A DNA stretch of 34,386 nucleotides from Bacteroidales bacterium (GTDB lineage Bacteria > Bacteroidota > Bacteroidia > Bacteroidales > Paludibacteraceae). Numbering within the stretch: the first letter of the stretch is position 1; each line of letters begins with the position of its first letter. Below are positions 25,559 to 34,239 of this stretch, piece by piece. The DNA lies in contig CAAGHA010000140.1 in assembly GCA_900769555.1 (NCBI GenBank), forward strand, positions 1 to 34,386, given 5' to 3'. The notes beneath the pieces are model-generated. The model was not told the DNA's origin. It searched no databases and saw only the letters and a list, made by a program, of their open reading frames with translations. Both the position numbers and the translations under genes were made by a program.

Positions 25559-26739
25559 CTTCCCAAAAGTTTCTTAGCAAAAGTTACAATTGGACGAGGT
25601 ATTGCATTCTTAATTCCACTAATAATCTTTCGTAAATCCAATTTCCATCCAATAAGATTATACTTTTTCAGTGTTTTTACTAGCCCCAAATTAATATAGT
25701 CTTTCTCAAACTCATCTCTTTTAGGATGTAAAACAGACGGAGCTTGCAAATTAGGTTGCATACAATCTAATGTCGAGACTGGAATAGAATACACATTTTC
25801 TTTAACACTTTCATACCATACTTTACCCTTTTCAGTATTCACTAACATTAAAGAACAACCTTTATTATCTTCTCCTAATTCAGCCGCCTGCGTTTTTTCT
25901 ACTCCCCAAAAATCAGCAACAGAAATATCTGATGGCCTTTGCAAGTTAGTATAAGGACAATTTCCACATGAGTGACGAAGAGTTAGATGAATATAAAACG
26001 CAAACGTATAGGTGTCTGCATAAATTTTTTTATCATTAAAACAGAAAGATTCAATATGAGAACGCCACCCTTTCAACTTTTTATCCCTAAAATCAGCCCT
26101 CGTTATTTTCATATTCTCCTTACTTTCCAAATAAGTCAAATAATCGTCCCATACCTTAGGTGCCGGAACTCCATGACAAACAATATCCATTAAGAAGAGA
26201 TTTTCTCTAAATCGTTTTCCAATGAAAGAAGATAATCCTGCAGTTTGGCAAGGAGTTCCGGAAAACATCACCTTCAATCCAGACTTTAAATCCTCTCTAA
26301 TTTGAATAAAAATACCAGTTAAATCGCTCTGAACATATTTGCTTCCTCTGAATTCATCACGCTGTGCCTTATTGGTTGCTCTCTTATGAATAGCCTTGAA
26401 ATGTTCTCCGTAACCAACTCCATATACAACACCACCTTGTTCAAGGATATAGTCTGAAAGGGCCACAAAAGCAGCTCCACTTTGAGAAGCATTCACTTCC
26501 TTTATATTTTTATGTCTAGCTGCAAATACAAGAGGCTCTTTGAAATTGCTGCTTACATCATAACTATCATTAAAAGCACAAACTCTCTCACATAAGCCAC
26601 AATCAATACATTTAGAATCGTTAATAATCGGATAAAGGAAACCCAAGGCATCGGGTTGCATAGTAATTGCACCATGAGGACATACACTCGCACAAGCAGT
26701 ACATCCACAGCAATCTTTTGAAGCAAGGTGTTTGATCAT
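25555..26739 (-). CDS. Ferredoxin-domain / F420 hydrogenase beta-subunit-like (FrhB) protein
   Basis: A 394-residue protein with two 4Fe-4S motifs at the N-terminus (Cys10, 13, 16, 20 and Cys44, 47, 50, 54) followed by the FrhB N- and C-terminal domains (SQSGAAFVALSDYILEQG, GTPCQTAGLSSFIG, DIVCHGVPAPKVW, and a Cys-x2-Cys site in HSCGNCPYTNLQRPSDIS). Such proteins are frequent in polysaccharide loci, often next to pyruvyltransferases, and are thought to be flavin or iron-sulfur oxidoreductases; the substrate is not known. It is not evidence of methanogenesis or F420 use. It overlaps the pyruvyltransferase and the flippase by four bases each. Confidence 0.9.
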   Translation of the reverse strand: MIKHLASKDCCGCTACASVCPHGAITMQPDALGFLYPIINDSKCIDCGLCERVCAFNDSYDVSSNFKEPLVFAARHKNIKEVNASQSGAAFVALSDYILEQGGVVYGVGYGEHFKAIHKRATNKAQRDEFRGSKYVQSDLTGIFIQIREDLKSGLKVMFSGTPCQTAGLSSFIGKRFRENLFLMDIVCHGVPAPKVWDDYLTYLESKENMKITRADFRDKKLKGWRSHIESFCFNDKKIYADTYTFAFYIHLTLRHSCGNCPYTNLQRPSDISVADFWGVEKTQAAELGEDNKGCSLMLVNTEKGKVWYESVKENVYSIPVSTLDCMQPNLQAPSVLHPKRDEFEKDYINLGLVKTLKKYNLIGWKLDLRKIISGIKNAIPRPIVTFAKKLLGR

Positions 26740-28277
26740 GACCTTAAGAATCTCTTTTTTAAGTTATACAATTTATATCGTAAAGACTTCCTTTCGTTTT
26801 CATTAAATCCCACAAAATAGATAGCCAATACTGTTGCGACTACAACAATAACAGACAAAAACAGAAAACTCAAAAAGGTTTGAGAGAAATAATCTTTGAC
26901 CATTAGAGGTAGCGATATTGCAAAAATTGTAACAATGATAACATTGCAATATACTTTTTTAACAAAAGAAAAAGCATTTAATCCAATCATACCCTTAAGC
27001 ATATATAATCGCGCTGTTAAGCACAACTGAGATATAACGATAGCAACGATTATTACAATATCCGGTTTCGCTCCAAATAAGAGAAACAAATAAGATATTG
27101 GCAAGTTTAATGTTTGTAAACCTCCTACAATTATCTGATAATTACGAATATTTCCAGTAGCAAGCATTGCTGTAACTAAAGGATGTGAAATAGATTCGGC
27201 TAAAGCCAAAATTAATACCAATCTAACAAATTGGACAGAATAATCAGGTATAATATTCAACCACAATCCTAATAAATACGGAGTAGAAATTAGTATAGGA
27301 AGAGATACAATAAGGAGCAAATAGAAAGATATTCTTGCTCCTTTATAAATCAGTTCCATCATATAATCTTTATTTCCACTTGCATACGATTTTGTAATTT
27401 GAGGATTAAGTGCAACAAGAAAATTAGTCGCAAAACTTGATACTGCACTACTCACTTGCATAGAAATCCCACGAGCTGCATTTACTGTTGGTCCATAAAA
27501 TAAATTGATAAGCAGACTTCCTCCATGGTCTCGTAAAATTCCTGATGCAGAACCGATAAAGTTCCATCCCGCAAAACCAAACATTTCTTTCATTAAGGAT
27601 AAATCAAAACGCAGTTTACTTTTACATTCCTTAAAATTGCAATTGCAATAAACACCATAAATAATACGAACAGAGATTGAAACTATCATCAAAAGCAAAC
27701 CATACCAAATCAATTGGTCAATAGGAGAATAATAAAGTAAGAATGCAACAATCAATTTTACAACAGATTCATAAATTGCGACATAGGCAAAAATTGACAT
27801 TCGTTCATGAGCAATAATTGTAGCATTATAAGGAACATTTATCAAATTCACAACAAAAGTCAAAACGCTAAATTGGAAAAGCCAATTGGCTGCAACCAAT
27901 CTCTCTGTCGGAATCACCATTTTCGTATTCAAAAACCACAATCCAATTGTCTCAGCCAATATAATTACAATAACGGATATAATAAACTGTGTAAGAATTG
28001 ATGTTGAAAAAACTCTAACTAACTTTTCAAAATCCCCATTCCCTAATTCATACGTTATATACCGACTTATTGCAGCTGTTAATGATCCGGAGATAACAGA
28101 GAAAACTACAACCAAACCGCCAACAGCACTGTATATTCCATAATCTTCAACACCTAAAGCATCCAAAACGACACGACTAACATACAACATGACCAGCATG
28201 TTGAATATCATCCTAAAATATAGAAGTAAGGTGTTCTTTGCGATACGATTATTATTCGTCCGTTCAATATTTGACAT
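26736..28277 (-). CDS. Wzx-type oligosaccharide flippase
   Basis: A polytopic inner-membrane protein of 513 residues with about 12-14 hydrophobic segments, of the polysaccharide-transport branch of the MOP superfamily. It would flip the undecaprenyl-linked repeat unit to the periplasmic face. The N-terminus (NRIAKNTLLLYFRMIFNMLV, LGVEDYGIYSAVGGL) and the region NAARGISMQVSSAVSSFATNF are typical. The gene is complete. It follows the CpsB-like gene but is separated from it by a 194-bp gap with repeat element R3, and it overlaps the FrhB-like gene downstream by four bases. Confidence 0.93.
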   Translation of the reverse strand: MSNIERTNNNRIAKNTLLLYFRMIFNMLVMLYVSRVVLDALGVEDYGIYSAVGGLVVVFSVISGSLTAAISRYITYELGNGDFEKLVRVFSTSILTQFIISVIVIILAETIGLWFLNTKMVIPTERLVAANWLFQFSVLTFVVNLINVPYNATIIAHERMSIFAYVAIYESVVKLIVAFLLYYSPIDQLIWYGLLLMIVSISVRIIYGVYCNCNFKECKSKLRFDLSLMKEMFGFAGWNFIGSASGILRDHGGSLLINLFYGPTVNAARGISMQVSSAVSSFATNFLVALNPQITKSYASGNKDYMMELIYKGARISFYLLLIVSLPILISTPYLLGLWLNIIPDYSVQFVRLVLILALAESISHPLVTAMLATGNIRNYQIIVGGLQTLNLPISYLFLLFGAKPDIVIIVAIVISQLCLTARLYMLKGMIGLNAFSFVKKVYCNVIIVTIFAISLPLMVKDYFSQTFLSFLFLSVIVVVATVLAIYFVGFNENERKSLRYKLYNLKKRFLRS

Positions 28278-28306
28278 TTGTTACAAAAATATTTGAAAGT
28301 CAAACT

Positions 28307-28410
28307 TTAAGGCAACTTCTATAAATTACGACTTGTGTTTCTAAATGTAAAAAATTCTATTTCGGATGCTTTTGAATTCATCTTGACCTAATATATAGAA
28401 CTGACCTTAA
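28307..28410. repeat. Small inverted-repeat element, copy R3
   Basis: Left end TTAAGGCAACTTCTATAAAT; right end, read inverted, TTAAGGTCAGTTCTATATAT. The interior, for example TGTTTCTAAATGTAA and ATGCTTTTGAATT, matches R1 and R2 closely. It sits inside the capsule transcription unit, between the CpsB-like and flippase genes. Confidence 0.8.
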
Positions 28411-28471
28411 CATTTTTCTCTTTATTTCCTGCGCAAAATACAATACATCCGTATTATACAATCTGACTTAT

Positions 28472-29176
28472 CTATCCCCTGACTCCCAACACTTTTCTCA
28501 GCACTTTTTTCTTCACTTCACCAGAGAGAATCTTTTGAGCTTGGTTGTAAGAATGTAGGTCCGATCCTATAAGAGAATAAGCACCTTTTTGCAAAAGAGC
28601 ATCAGCCACTTTTTGAGCCGCCATGCCATAAAGGCCCATCAAAGAAGGAATATTTAACTGAAATTTCACACCCATAGACAACAAACGATCATAATCATCC
28701 TCTGTCATATACCCAAACCGTTCAGGGTGTGCCAAAACCGGGAAAAAACCAGAAGAGAATATCTGTTGAAGCATTTCATACAAGATATTAGAACCAACCC
28801 AAAACGAAGTTTCAACCAACAAATACTGCTTCTCATCTCCCAAAGGAAGAAGGTCTTTTGATTCCAATCTGCTTATAAAGAGAGAATCCAACATATACTC
28901 TGCCGCCAAGCGCAACTCAATAGGTCCGGAATAATTAGCTTTTAAATTCTCAAATTTATCCATTAAAGCAACTGTAGAGTTAGGAATATCCTCCATAATG
29001 TGAGGAGTCAACCATAACTTACGCACCCCCAACGATTCGTAAAGTCGGAGAATCTGCAAAGACTCTTCAATTTTTGAGACACCATCATCCACGCCTGGTA
29101 AAATATGAGAGTGAAAATCTTCTAAACCTCTGAAGATTTCTGTATCAGACAACTTAATTTTTCCGAAAAAAAACAT
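28472..29176 (-). CDS. CpsB/CapC family tyrosine-protein phosphatase
   Basis: A 234-residue PHP-fold metal-dependent phosphatase of the CpsB/CapC family, which in related systems dephosphorylates the tyrosine kinase that regulates chain length. DFHSHILPGVDDG (residues 20-32) supplies metal ligands His22 and His24; LTPHIMED, AAEYMLD, VETSFW, LAHPERFGYM and SDLHSYN give the later metal sites. It lies third in the capsule locus. No Wzc-type kinase gene is visible in this window, so its target must be encoded elsewhere, or its role differs. Confidence 0.9.
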   Translation of the reverse strand: MFFFGKIKLSDTEIFRGLEDFHSHILPGVDDGVSKIEESLQILRLYESLGVRKLWLTPHIMEDIPNSTVALMDKFENLKANYSGPIELRLAAEYMLDSLFISRLESKDLLPLGDEKQYLLVETSFWVGSNILYEMLQQIFSSGFFPVLAHPERFGYMTEDDYDRLLSMGVKFQLNIPSLMGLYGMAAQKVADALLQKGAYSLIGSDLHSYNQAQKILSGEVKKKVLRKVLGVRG

Positions 29177-29340
29177 ATAATTATTTAATCTACAATTAAC
29201 ATATCAATATCCCAAAGAATAGTCTATTTATCATATTCAATATAAATTCAAGACATTGATACAGATCATTCAAGTAAGAAAATGAAATACTTTCACTATC
29301 CTAAATAAACTCAAACATTTCAATTAATACCGAGATAAAA
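29177..29340. other. Short AT-rich gap in the capsule locus
   Basis: 164 bases between the CpsB-like and WecA-like genes on the same strand. No gene, hairpin, promoter or repeat that I can defend. Confidence 0.4.
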
Positions 29341-30486
29341 TTAGGACGTTTTGGAAATATTCTTGATGTACTTTGAAAGAAAATAATTAAATAAAATCCA
29401 AATTATAACATCAACCAATAAAACCAACACTGAATTATAATATTGAGAAAGTAGCATATTCAACAATACATAAAAAAGAGACAATGCAATAATCAAAACC
29501 ATCACCCATCTCTGAGAAATACCTAAATTCAACAATTTATGATGAATATGACTCCTATCAGGTTTAAACGGATGTTTACCATTTCTAACACGAAGAATAA
29601 AGACCCTAACAACATCAAAACAAGGAACAACCAATGGTGAAAATGCTACAATAAAAAAATTTATATCGGGAATTTCTGAAATAGAGCAGTAAGAAGACAA
29701 CTCTATAGAGAAGAAAGATAATAAAATACCGATTGTCAAACTTCCCGTATCACCCATAAAGATTTTTTTTCTTTTATTTGAATCACCAAAAACATTAAAA
29801 TAGAAAAACGGAATCAAAACACCTAAAGCAGCAGCACACATCATTGCGTAGAAAAATTCTCCGAGATAAAAAAAGGCAAACACGTACGATAAAAAAGCCA
29901 CACTACTTAATCCTGAAGCTAAGCCATCAATACCATCTATTAAATTGATTGAATTAACAATAAAAACCACAAAGAATATTGATAGAGGAGCCCCAAACCA
30001 ATACGGAAGAGTTGCGACGCCAAACATCCCACATAAATTTTCAATCCAAACACCACCTATAACCAATAATATACCGCAAACAATTTGGGCGAAAAATTTA
30101 GCACGAAATTTAACCCCAACTAAATCATCAGCTATCCCAACTAAATATAGAATCATCAAAGAAGAATACAAGAATGCCAATTGGGAAATATTTTTACTAG
30201 CATTCACTAAGATCACATTTTGCCCTAACACATAAGTAGAACCTAAAATCAATGCCATTACGACAAAAATCACTGGCTTAAATGCAATTCCTCCCAACCG
30301 GGGAACTACACCTCGATGAATTTTACGCTCATCCAACTCATCAAATAATCTTCTTCTGTATGATATAAGCAATACTTGAGGAATTAAAACTCCTGCAAAT
30401 AAGATGCTTAAGAAACAAGACAATACAATATTTACAATCCAAAATAAATCCATATTGCAAATAAAAAAATTATAATACAACATCAA
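29341..30486 (-). CDS. Undecaprenyl-phosphate sugar-1-phosphate transferase (WecA/MraY family)
   Basis: A polytopic membrane enzyme, 381 residues, that starts the repeat unit by moving a sugar-1-phosphate (often GlcNAc-1-P) to undecaprenyl phosphate. Family motifs are clear: HRGVVPRLGGIAF, GIADDLVGVK with the Asp pair, INLIDGIDGLASG, FMGDTGSLTIG and the C-terminal DRSHIHHKLL, which is WecA-like rather than MraY-like. The first residues, MMLYYNFFICNM, precede a better start at Met12 (MDLFWIVNIV). Second gene of the locus, after the antiterminator, it is the normal starting point of a Wzx/Wzy pathway. Confidence 0.93.
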   Translation of the reverse strand: MMLYYNFFICNMDLFWIVNIVLSCFLSILFAGVLIPQVLLISYRRRLFDELDERKIHRGVVPRLGGIAFKPVIFVVMALILGSTYVLGQNVILVNASKNISQLAFLYSSLMILYLVGIADDLVGVKFRAKFFAQIVCGILLVIGGVWIENLCGMFGVATLPYWFGAPLSIFFVVFIVNSINLIDGIDGLASGLSSVAFLSYVFAFFYLGEFFYAMMCAAALGVLIPFFYFNVFGDSNKRKKIFMGDTGSLTIGILLSFFSIELSSYCSISEIPDINFFIVAFSPLVVPCFDVVRVFILRVRNGKHPFKPDRSHIHHKLLNLGISQRWVMVLIIALSLFYVLLNMLLSQYYNSVLVLLVDVIIWILFNYFLSKYIKNISKTS

Positions 30487-30556
30487 TAAAAATGAAGTAC
30501 GTATACTCTACAAACTTAAAAAAAGAGATTTAAACTAAAATTACAAAAAAACATAC

Positions 30557-31087
30557 CTAATCGAGAATCTTAATGAGGTCTGGAGACACTTCTACAGCGA
30601 CAAAAACAGAAAGCACTTGTAACTGAACAACAAGACGCTTTGCTCTGCTTCCCTTTACTTTCATAAAAACGCCCTCCACACCATCCAAAGGTCCACCAAT
30701 AACAGAAATGCGCGTCCCTTCTTTTAAATCAATCTCATCCAACGTCAAATACGTTAATTCTTGACCTTCGACAGAGGTTGCTTTAATAAAGTTTTCCATT
30801 TGCCGTTGAGGAACAACAATTGGGACATTACGTCCATTTTCAAAATAAGTATGATATTGAAGTCTAGGGAACTTCCTTTTTACCTCTTGAATTTCATCTT
30901 TCGTCGCATAAACAAAAATCAAATTAGAGATAGCAGGCTCAATAACTCGTAAAATTTTATTTCCCCTTCTTCTTTGCTTTTGCTTCATTGGTACATAGCA
31001 AGCAAAACCCAATTCTTCCAAAGAAACTTTCATTTTCATCTCTCCTCGGAACGTTGCGCTCATAGCAAACCACATACAATGATGCAT
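30557..31087 (-). CDS. UpxY-type NusG paralogue, capsule transcription antiterminator
   Basis: A 176-residue NusG-like protein: NGN domain at about 5-100 (MWFAMSATF near the start, then GFACYVPMKQKQRRRG) and a KOW domain at about 118-175 (GTRISVIGGPLDGVEG). In Bacteroides, UpxY proteins act on the RNA polymerase transcribing their own capsule operon and prevent early termination. First gene of the locus, it fits that position exactly. I see no UpxZ-type partner next to it. The N-terminal Met-His-His-Cys-Met offers two starts. Confidence 0.88.
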   Translation of the reverse strand: MHHCMWFAMSATFRGEMKMKVSLEELGFACYVPMKQKQRRRGNKILRVIEPAISNLIFVYATKDEIQEVKRKFPRLQYHTYFENGRNVPIVVPQRQMENFIKATSVEGQELTYLTLDEIDLKEGTRISVIGGPLDGVEGVFMKVKGSRAKRLVVQLQVLSVFVAVEVSPDLIKILD

Positions 31088-31130
31088 AAAATCAATATCT
31101 CTTTTTTATAAAAAACAAAATTTAGGCTCC

Positions 31131-31158
31131 TGAAAATTATATATATCATTAATTTTCA
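31131..31158 (-). promoter_or_regulatory. Leader hairpin upstream of the UpxY gene
   Basis: Nine-bp inverted arms (TGAAAATTA / TAATTTTCA) with a 10-base loop lie between the candidate promoter and the start codon. Leaders of UpxY genes are where the cognate protein is known to act, so this is a candidate recognition or pause element, though its AT-only stem is weak. Confidence 0.4.
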
Positions 31159-31225
31159 GAAAATTAAACAATAAATCATCTAAAAGTCTACTCATTACAT
31201 ACGACTATGCATAGATAATATAATG

Positions 31226-31233
31226 CAAATGTA
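31226..31233 (-). promoter_or_regulatory. Candidate capsule locus promoter (-7 element)
   Basis: The minus strand reads TACATTTG, fitting TAnnTTTG, 139 bases ahead of the UpxY start. This gives a leader of about 130 bases, long for this phylum but normal for UpxY-led operons. I see no clear invertible repeats around it. Confidence 0.5.
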
Positions 31234-31291
31234 GGAATTAAATTAGACAATGAAAAGGAATTTACTAAATTCATCAAAAAATCATGAAAAT

Positions 31292-31328
31292 AAAGCGAAT
31301 CAGATGAAAATAAACACTGACTCGCTTT
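31292..31328 (-). terminator. Hairpin terminator of the dehydrogenase gene
   Basis: Arms AAAGCGAATCAG and CTGACTCGCTTT pair with one G-T style mismatch around a 13-base loop; on the minus strand the stem is followed by ATTTTC. It lies about 45 bases past the stop codon and separates this gene from the capsule locus. Confidence 0.65.
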
Positions 31329-31371
31329 AAATTTTACAAAAAAAGATAATGTTATAACAATACCAAATCTA

Positions 31372-32580
31372 TCAATCCAACTCTAAATCTCCGTTAAAGA
31401 CTTCATGCCAAGGCAATCCTTGTTTGTTTAATTGCTCCATAAAAGGATCCGGATCAAACTCCTCAACATTCCATACGCCCGGACGCTTCCATATACCCTT
31501 ACAGAACATCATAGCACCAATCATTGCCGGCACACCGGTTGTATAGCTAACCCCCTGCATACCTGTTTCCAAGAAAGCTTCATGGTGACTACAATTGTTA
31601 TATACGTAATACGTAAGCGGTTTTCCATCTTTTCCAATACCACTAATACGGCAACCAATGCTAGTCTCACCCTCATAATTCTCTCCTAAGTCCTGAGGAT
31701 TAGGAAGCACTGCTTTAAGAAATTGAAGAGGCACGATCTTAACTCCATTGTATTCAACTTCATCAATGCGAGCCATTCCAATATTTTGGATAACACGTAA
31801 ATGGGTAAGATACTCTTGACCAAAAGTCATCCAAAAACGAGCTCTTTTAATTGTTGGAAAATTCTTAACCAAAGACTCCAACTCTTCATGGTACATCAAA
31901 TAAGACTCGCGAGGACCAATATTAGGATAAGTCAAAGGTTTATGAATCTCTAATGCACCAGTTTCCACCCATTCCCCATCTTGATAAAAACGCCCTTTCT
32001 GAGTAATTTCACGGATATTAATTTCAGGGTTAAAATTAGTTGCAAATGCTTTATGATGATTTCCGGCATTACAATCAACAATATCCAAATAATGCATCTC
32101 GCTAAAATGGTGTTTTGCAGCATAAGCAGTGTAGATACCAGAAACACCCGGATCAAAACCACAACCTAAAATCGCTGTAAGACCGGCTTTCTCAAATTTA
32201 TCTTTGTATGCCCATTGCCAACTATACTCGAAATGGGCCTCATCTTTTGGTTCATAATTTGCTGTATCCAAATAGTTAACACCACACTCCAAACAAGCAT
32301 CCATAATTGTCAAATCTTGGTAAGGGAGAGCTACATTAATTACCAATTCGGGATTGTGCTTACGGAACAATGCAACAACTTGGTCAACATAGTCAGCGTC
32401 AACAGCATCCGTTTGAACCGTTACACCATATTTTTTATTCAATTCAGACGCCAAAGCATCACATTTTGATTTCGTACGACTCGCAATAACAATCTCTGAA
32501 AACACATCTTTGTTCTGTGCCACTTTATGTGCCACAACGGTTCCGACACCACCGACTCCAATAATGAGAACTTTTGACAT
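31372..32580 (-). CDS. Saccharopine dehydrogenase family protein, carboxynorspermidine synthase-like
   Basis: A 402-residue NAD(P)-dependent enzyme of the saccharopine-dehydrogenase-like family. In Bacteroidota this branch serves as carboxy(nor)spermidine synthase, joining aspartate semialdehyde to putrescine or diaminopropane on the way to spermidine. It has VLIIGVGGVGTVVAHKVA for the dinucleotide fold, ILGCGFDPGVSGIYTAYAAK, GFDPG and TYYVYNNCSHHEAF, and ends in LPWHEVFNGDLELD. A full-length, ordinary member. It follows hisS with a 190-bp gap containing an inverted-repeat element and has its own terminator. The partner decarboxylase is not in the window. Confidence 0.87.
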   Translation of the reverse strand: MSKVLIIGVGGVGTVVAHKVAQNKDVFSEIVIASRTKSKCDALASELNKKYGVTVQTDAVDADYVDQVVALFRKHNPELVINVALPYQDLTIMDACLECGVNYLDTANYEPKDEAHFEYSWQWAYKDKFEKAGLTAILGCGFDPGVSGIYTAYAAKHHFSEMHYLDIVDCNAGNHHKAFATNFNPEINIREITQKGRFYQDGEWVETGALEIHKPLTYPNIGPRESYLMYHEELESLVKNFPTIKRARFWMTFGQEYLTHLRVIQNIGMARIDEVEYNGVKIVPLQFLKAVLPNPQDLGENYEGETSIGCRISGIGKDGKPLTYYVYNNCSHHEAFLETGMQGVSYTTGVPAMIGAMMFCKGIWKRPGVWNVEEFDPDPFMEQLNKQGLPWHEVFNGDLELD

Positions 32581-32617
32581 AGTAACAACTTTTTTGAAAT
32601 AAATAAAAAAAATGTTT

Positions 32618-32684
32618 TTTAGGAAGTTCTATAAAATCATCAACCTCACTAAAGTGATTAATCTATCTATAGAACCTACCTAAA
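32618..32684. repeat. Small inverted-repeat element, copy R8
   Basis: Left end TTTAGGAAGTTCTATAAAA; right end, read inverted, TTTAGGTAGGTTCTATAGA. A short inner palindrome (CACTAAAGTG) lies between. It is a compact 67-bp version of the family between the hisS and dehydrogenase genes, and it may act as a terminator or attenuator hairpin. Confidence 0.65.
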
Positions 32685-32769
32685 GAACAAATATAATACA
32701 AAATGTAAAATATCCAAATTCAAATTCAAAAAACTTCGTATAAAATCCCAAGATGATATTTACAAATCA

Positions 32770-34134
32770 CTATTTTGATAAATTCGCGATCACTTCATCT
32801 ATAGACAAAGCCATTTGTTCACCTGTTACCATATTTTTGCACGTCAATTTTTGCTCTTTTAGTTCAGACTCTCCAATAATAGCCACAAAAGGGACTCCTT
32901 TGGAATCGGCATAAGCCATTTGTTTCTTTATTTTGACAGGTTCAGGATAAACTTCTGCAGGAATACCGGCAGCCCTAACTTTTTTCAAGCAATCCAATGC
33001 AAAAATCAACTCATCATTACCAAAGGTAGCGAAGAGCAATTTAGTAGAGTGCATTAACTCTTCAGGGTAAAGGTTCAATTGGTTCAACACATCATAGATA
33101 CGATCTGCGCCAAAAGAAATTCCCACACCGGAGAGTCCCGGCATACCAAATACACCTGTCAAGTTATCGTAACGACCACCACCGGTAATACTACCTATTT
33201 GCACATCCAAAGCCTTCACCTCAAAAATTGCACCGGTATAGTAGTTCAAACCACGAGCCAAAGTCAAATCCAACTCAACCAAAGTCTGAACACCCAATTT
33301 TTCGACAAGAGATAAAATCTGTTCACACTCATCAATACCCTTTAAACCAATCTCAGAATCTTTTAAAGCATCACGAAGCAACGACAATTTTTCATTGTTA
33401 GAACCTTTTGCCAAGATAAACGGCTGTAACAACTTAACTTTATCTTCAGAAATTCCTTTGGAGAGTAGTTCTGCATTCACATTTTCCAGACCGATTTTGT
33501 CCAACTTATCTATAGCAACAGTAATATCAACAATACGTTCAGGCTCACCAATCACTTCAGCCATTCCTGACAAGATTTTTCGATTGTTTAATTTCAAACA
33601 AACATTAATACCCAAACGACGATAGACCTCATCCACAATTTGAATCAGTTCCACCTCATTCAAGAGAGAATCGCTACCAACCACGTCCACATCACATTGG
33701 TAAAATTCGCGATACCGACCTTTTTGAGGACGATCTGCACGCCAAACAGGTTGAATTTGGAATCTTTTAAATGGCAAAGAGATTTTATCCCGATTCATTA
33801 CAACAAAACGAGCAAAAGGGACCGTCAAATCATAACGCAACCCCTTTTCAGAAATTTTAGACGTTAATTTTACCGCATTTCGGTTTAGCTCATCATCTAA
33901 ATCAATATTAGACAAGAAGTCGCCTGAATTCAATATTTTAAACAACAACTTATCACCTTCGTCGCCATATTTACCCATAAGAGTGGATAAATTTTCCACT
34001 GCAGGCGTTTCAATCTGTTGAAAACCATACAATTTAAAGACATCCTTAATTGTATTAAAAATATAATTTCGCCGAGCCATTTCCAAGGGGGCAAAATCAC
34101 GAGTTCCTTTTGGAATAGAGGGTTTTGAAGCCAT
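32770..34134 (-). CDS. hisS: Histidine-tRNA ligase
   Basis: A cytoplasmic class II aminoacyl-tRNA synthetase, 454 residues, that charges tRNA-His. The N-terminus (IPKGTRDFAPLEMARRNYIF) leads to motif 1; motif 2 lies in YDLTVPFARF and FQIQPVWRADRPQKGRYREFYQCD; LARGLNYYTGAIFEV and GGRYDNL are the histidine-specific segments; motif 3 is GVGISFGADRI. The C-terminal anticodon-binding domain (about 365-454) is complete. A TAATTTTG promoter motif lies 28 bases upstream. It is unaffected by the IS fragment immediately upstream. Confidence 0.97.
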   Translation of the reverse strand: MASKPSIPKGTRDFAPLEMARRNYIFNTIKDVFKLYGFQQIETPAVENLSTLMGKYGDEGDKLLFKILNSGDFLSNIDLDDELNRNAVKLTSKISEKGLRYDLTVPFARFVVMNRDKISLPFKRFQIQPVWRADRPQKGRYREFYQCDVDVVGSDSLLNEVELIQIVDEVYRRLGINVCLKLNNRKILSGMAEVIGEPERIVDITVAIDKLDKIGLENVNAELLSKGISEDKVKLLQPFILAKGSNNEKLSLLRDALKDSEIGLKGIDECEQILSLVEKLGVQTLVELDLTLARGLNYYTGAIFEVKALDVQIGSITGGGRYDNLTGVFGMPGLSGVGISFGADRIYDVLNQLNLYPEELMHSTKLLFATFGNDELIFALDCLKKVRAAGIPAEVYPEPVKIKKQMAYADSKGVPFVAIIGESELKEQKLTCKNMVTGEQMALSIDEVIANLSK

Positions 34135-34161
34135 TTTATGTAAAAATCAAAAGTTAACGTG

Positions 34162-34169
34162 CAAAATTA
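34162..34169 (-). promoter_or_regulatory. Candidate -7 element for hisS
   Basis: The minus strand reads TAATTTTG, fitting TAnnTTTG, 28 bases before the start codon. Confidence 0.5.
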
Positions 34170-34205
34170 ACTTAAAAGTTTGAAATAGCAATAACACATC
34201 AACAA

Positions 34206-34231
34206 GAAGGTGTTTAAAATTTATTATAAAA
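34206..34231. repeat. Palindromic repeat arm, second family, copy P3
   Basis: GAAGGTGTTTAAAATTTATT then ATAAAA matches the arm of P1 and P2. No inverted partner is seen; the IS30-type element begins just to the right, so the copy may have been split. Confidence 0.5.
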
Positions 34232-34239
34232 CCATCATG

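Noticed and set aside
25555..26739. F420-dependent hydrogenase
   Set aside because: The gene sits in a polysaccharide locus, and the FrhB-like family in such loci is not linked to F420; no other hydrogenase subunits are present.
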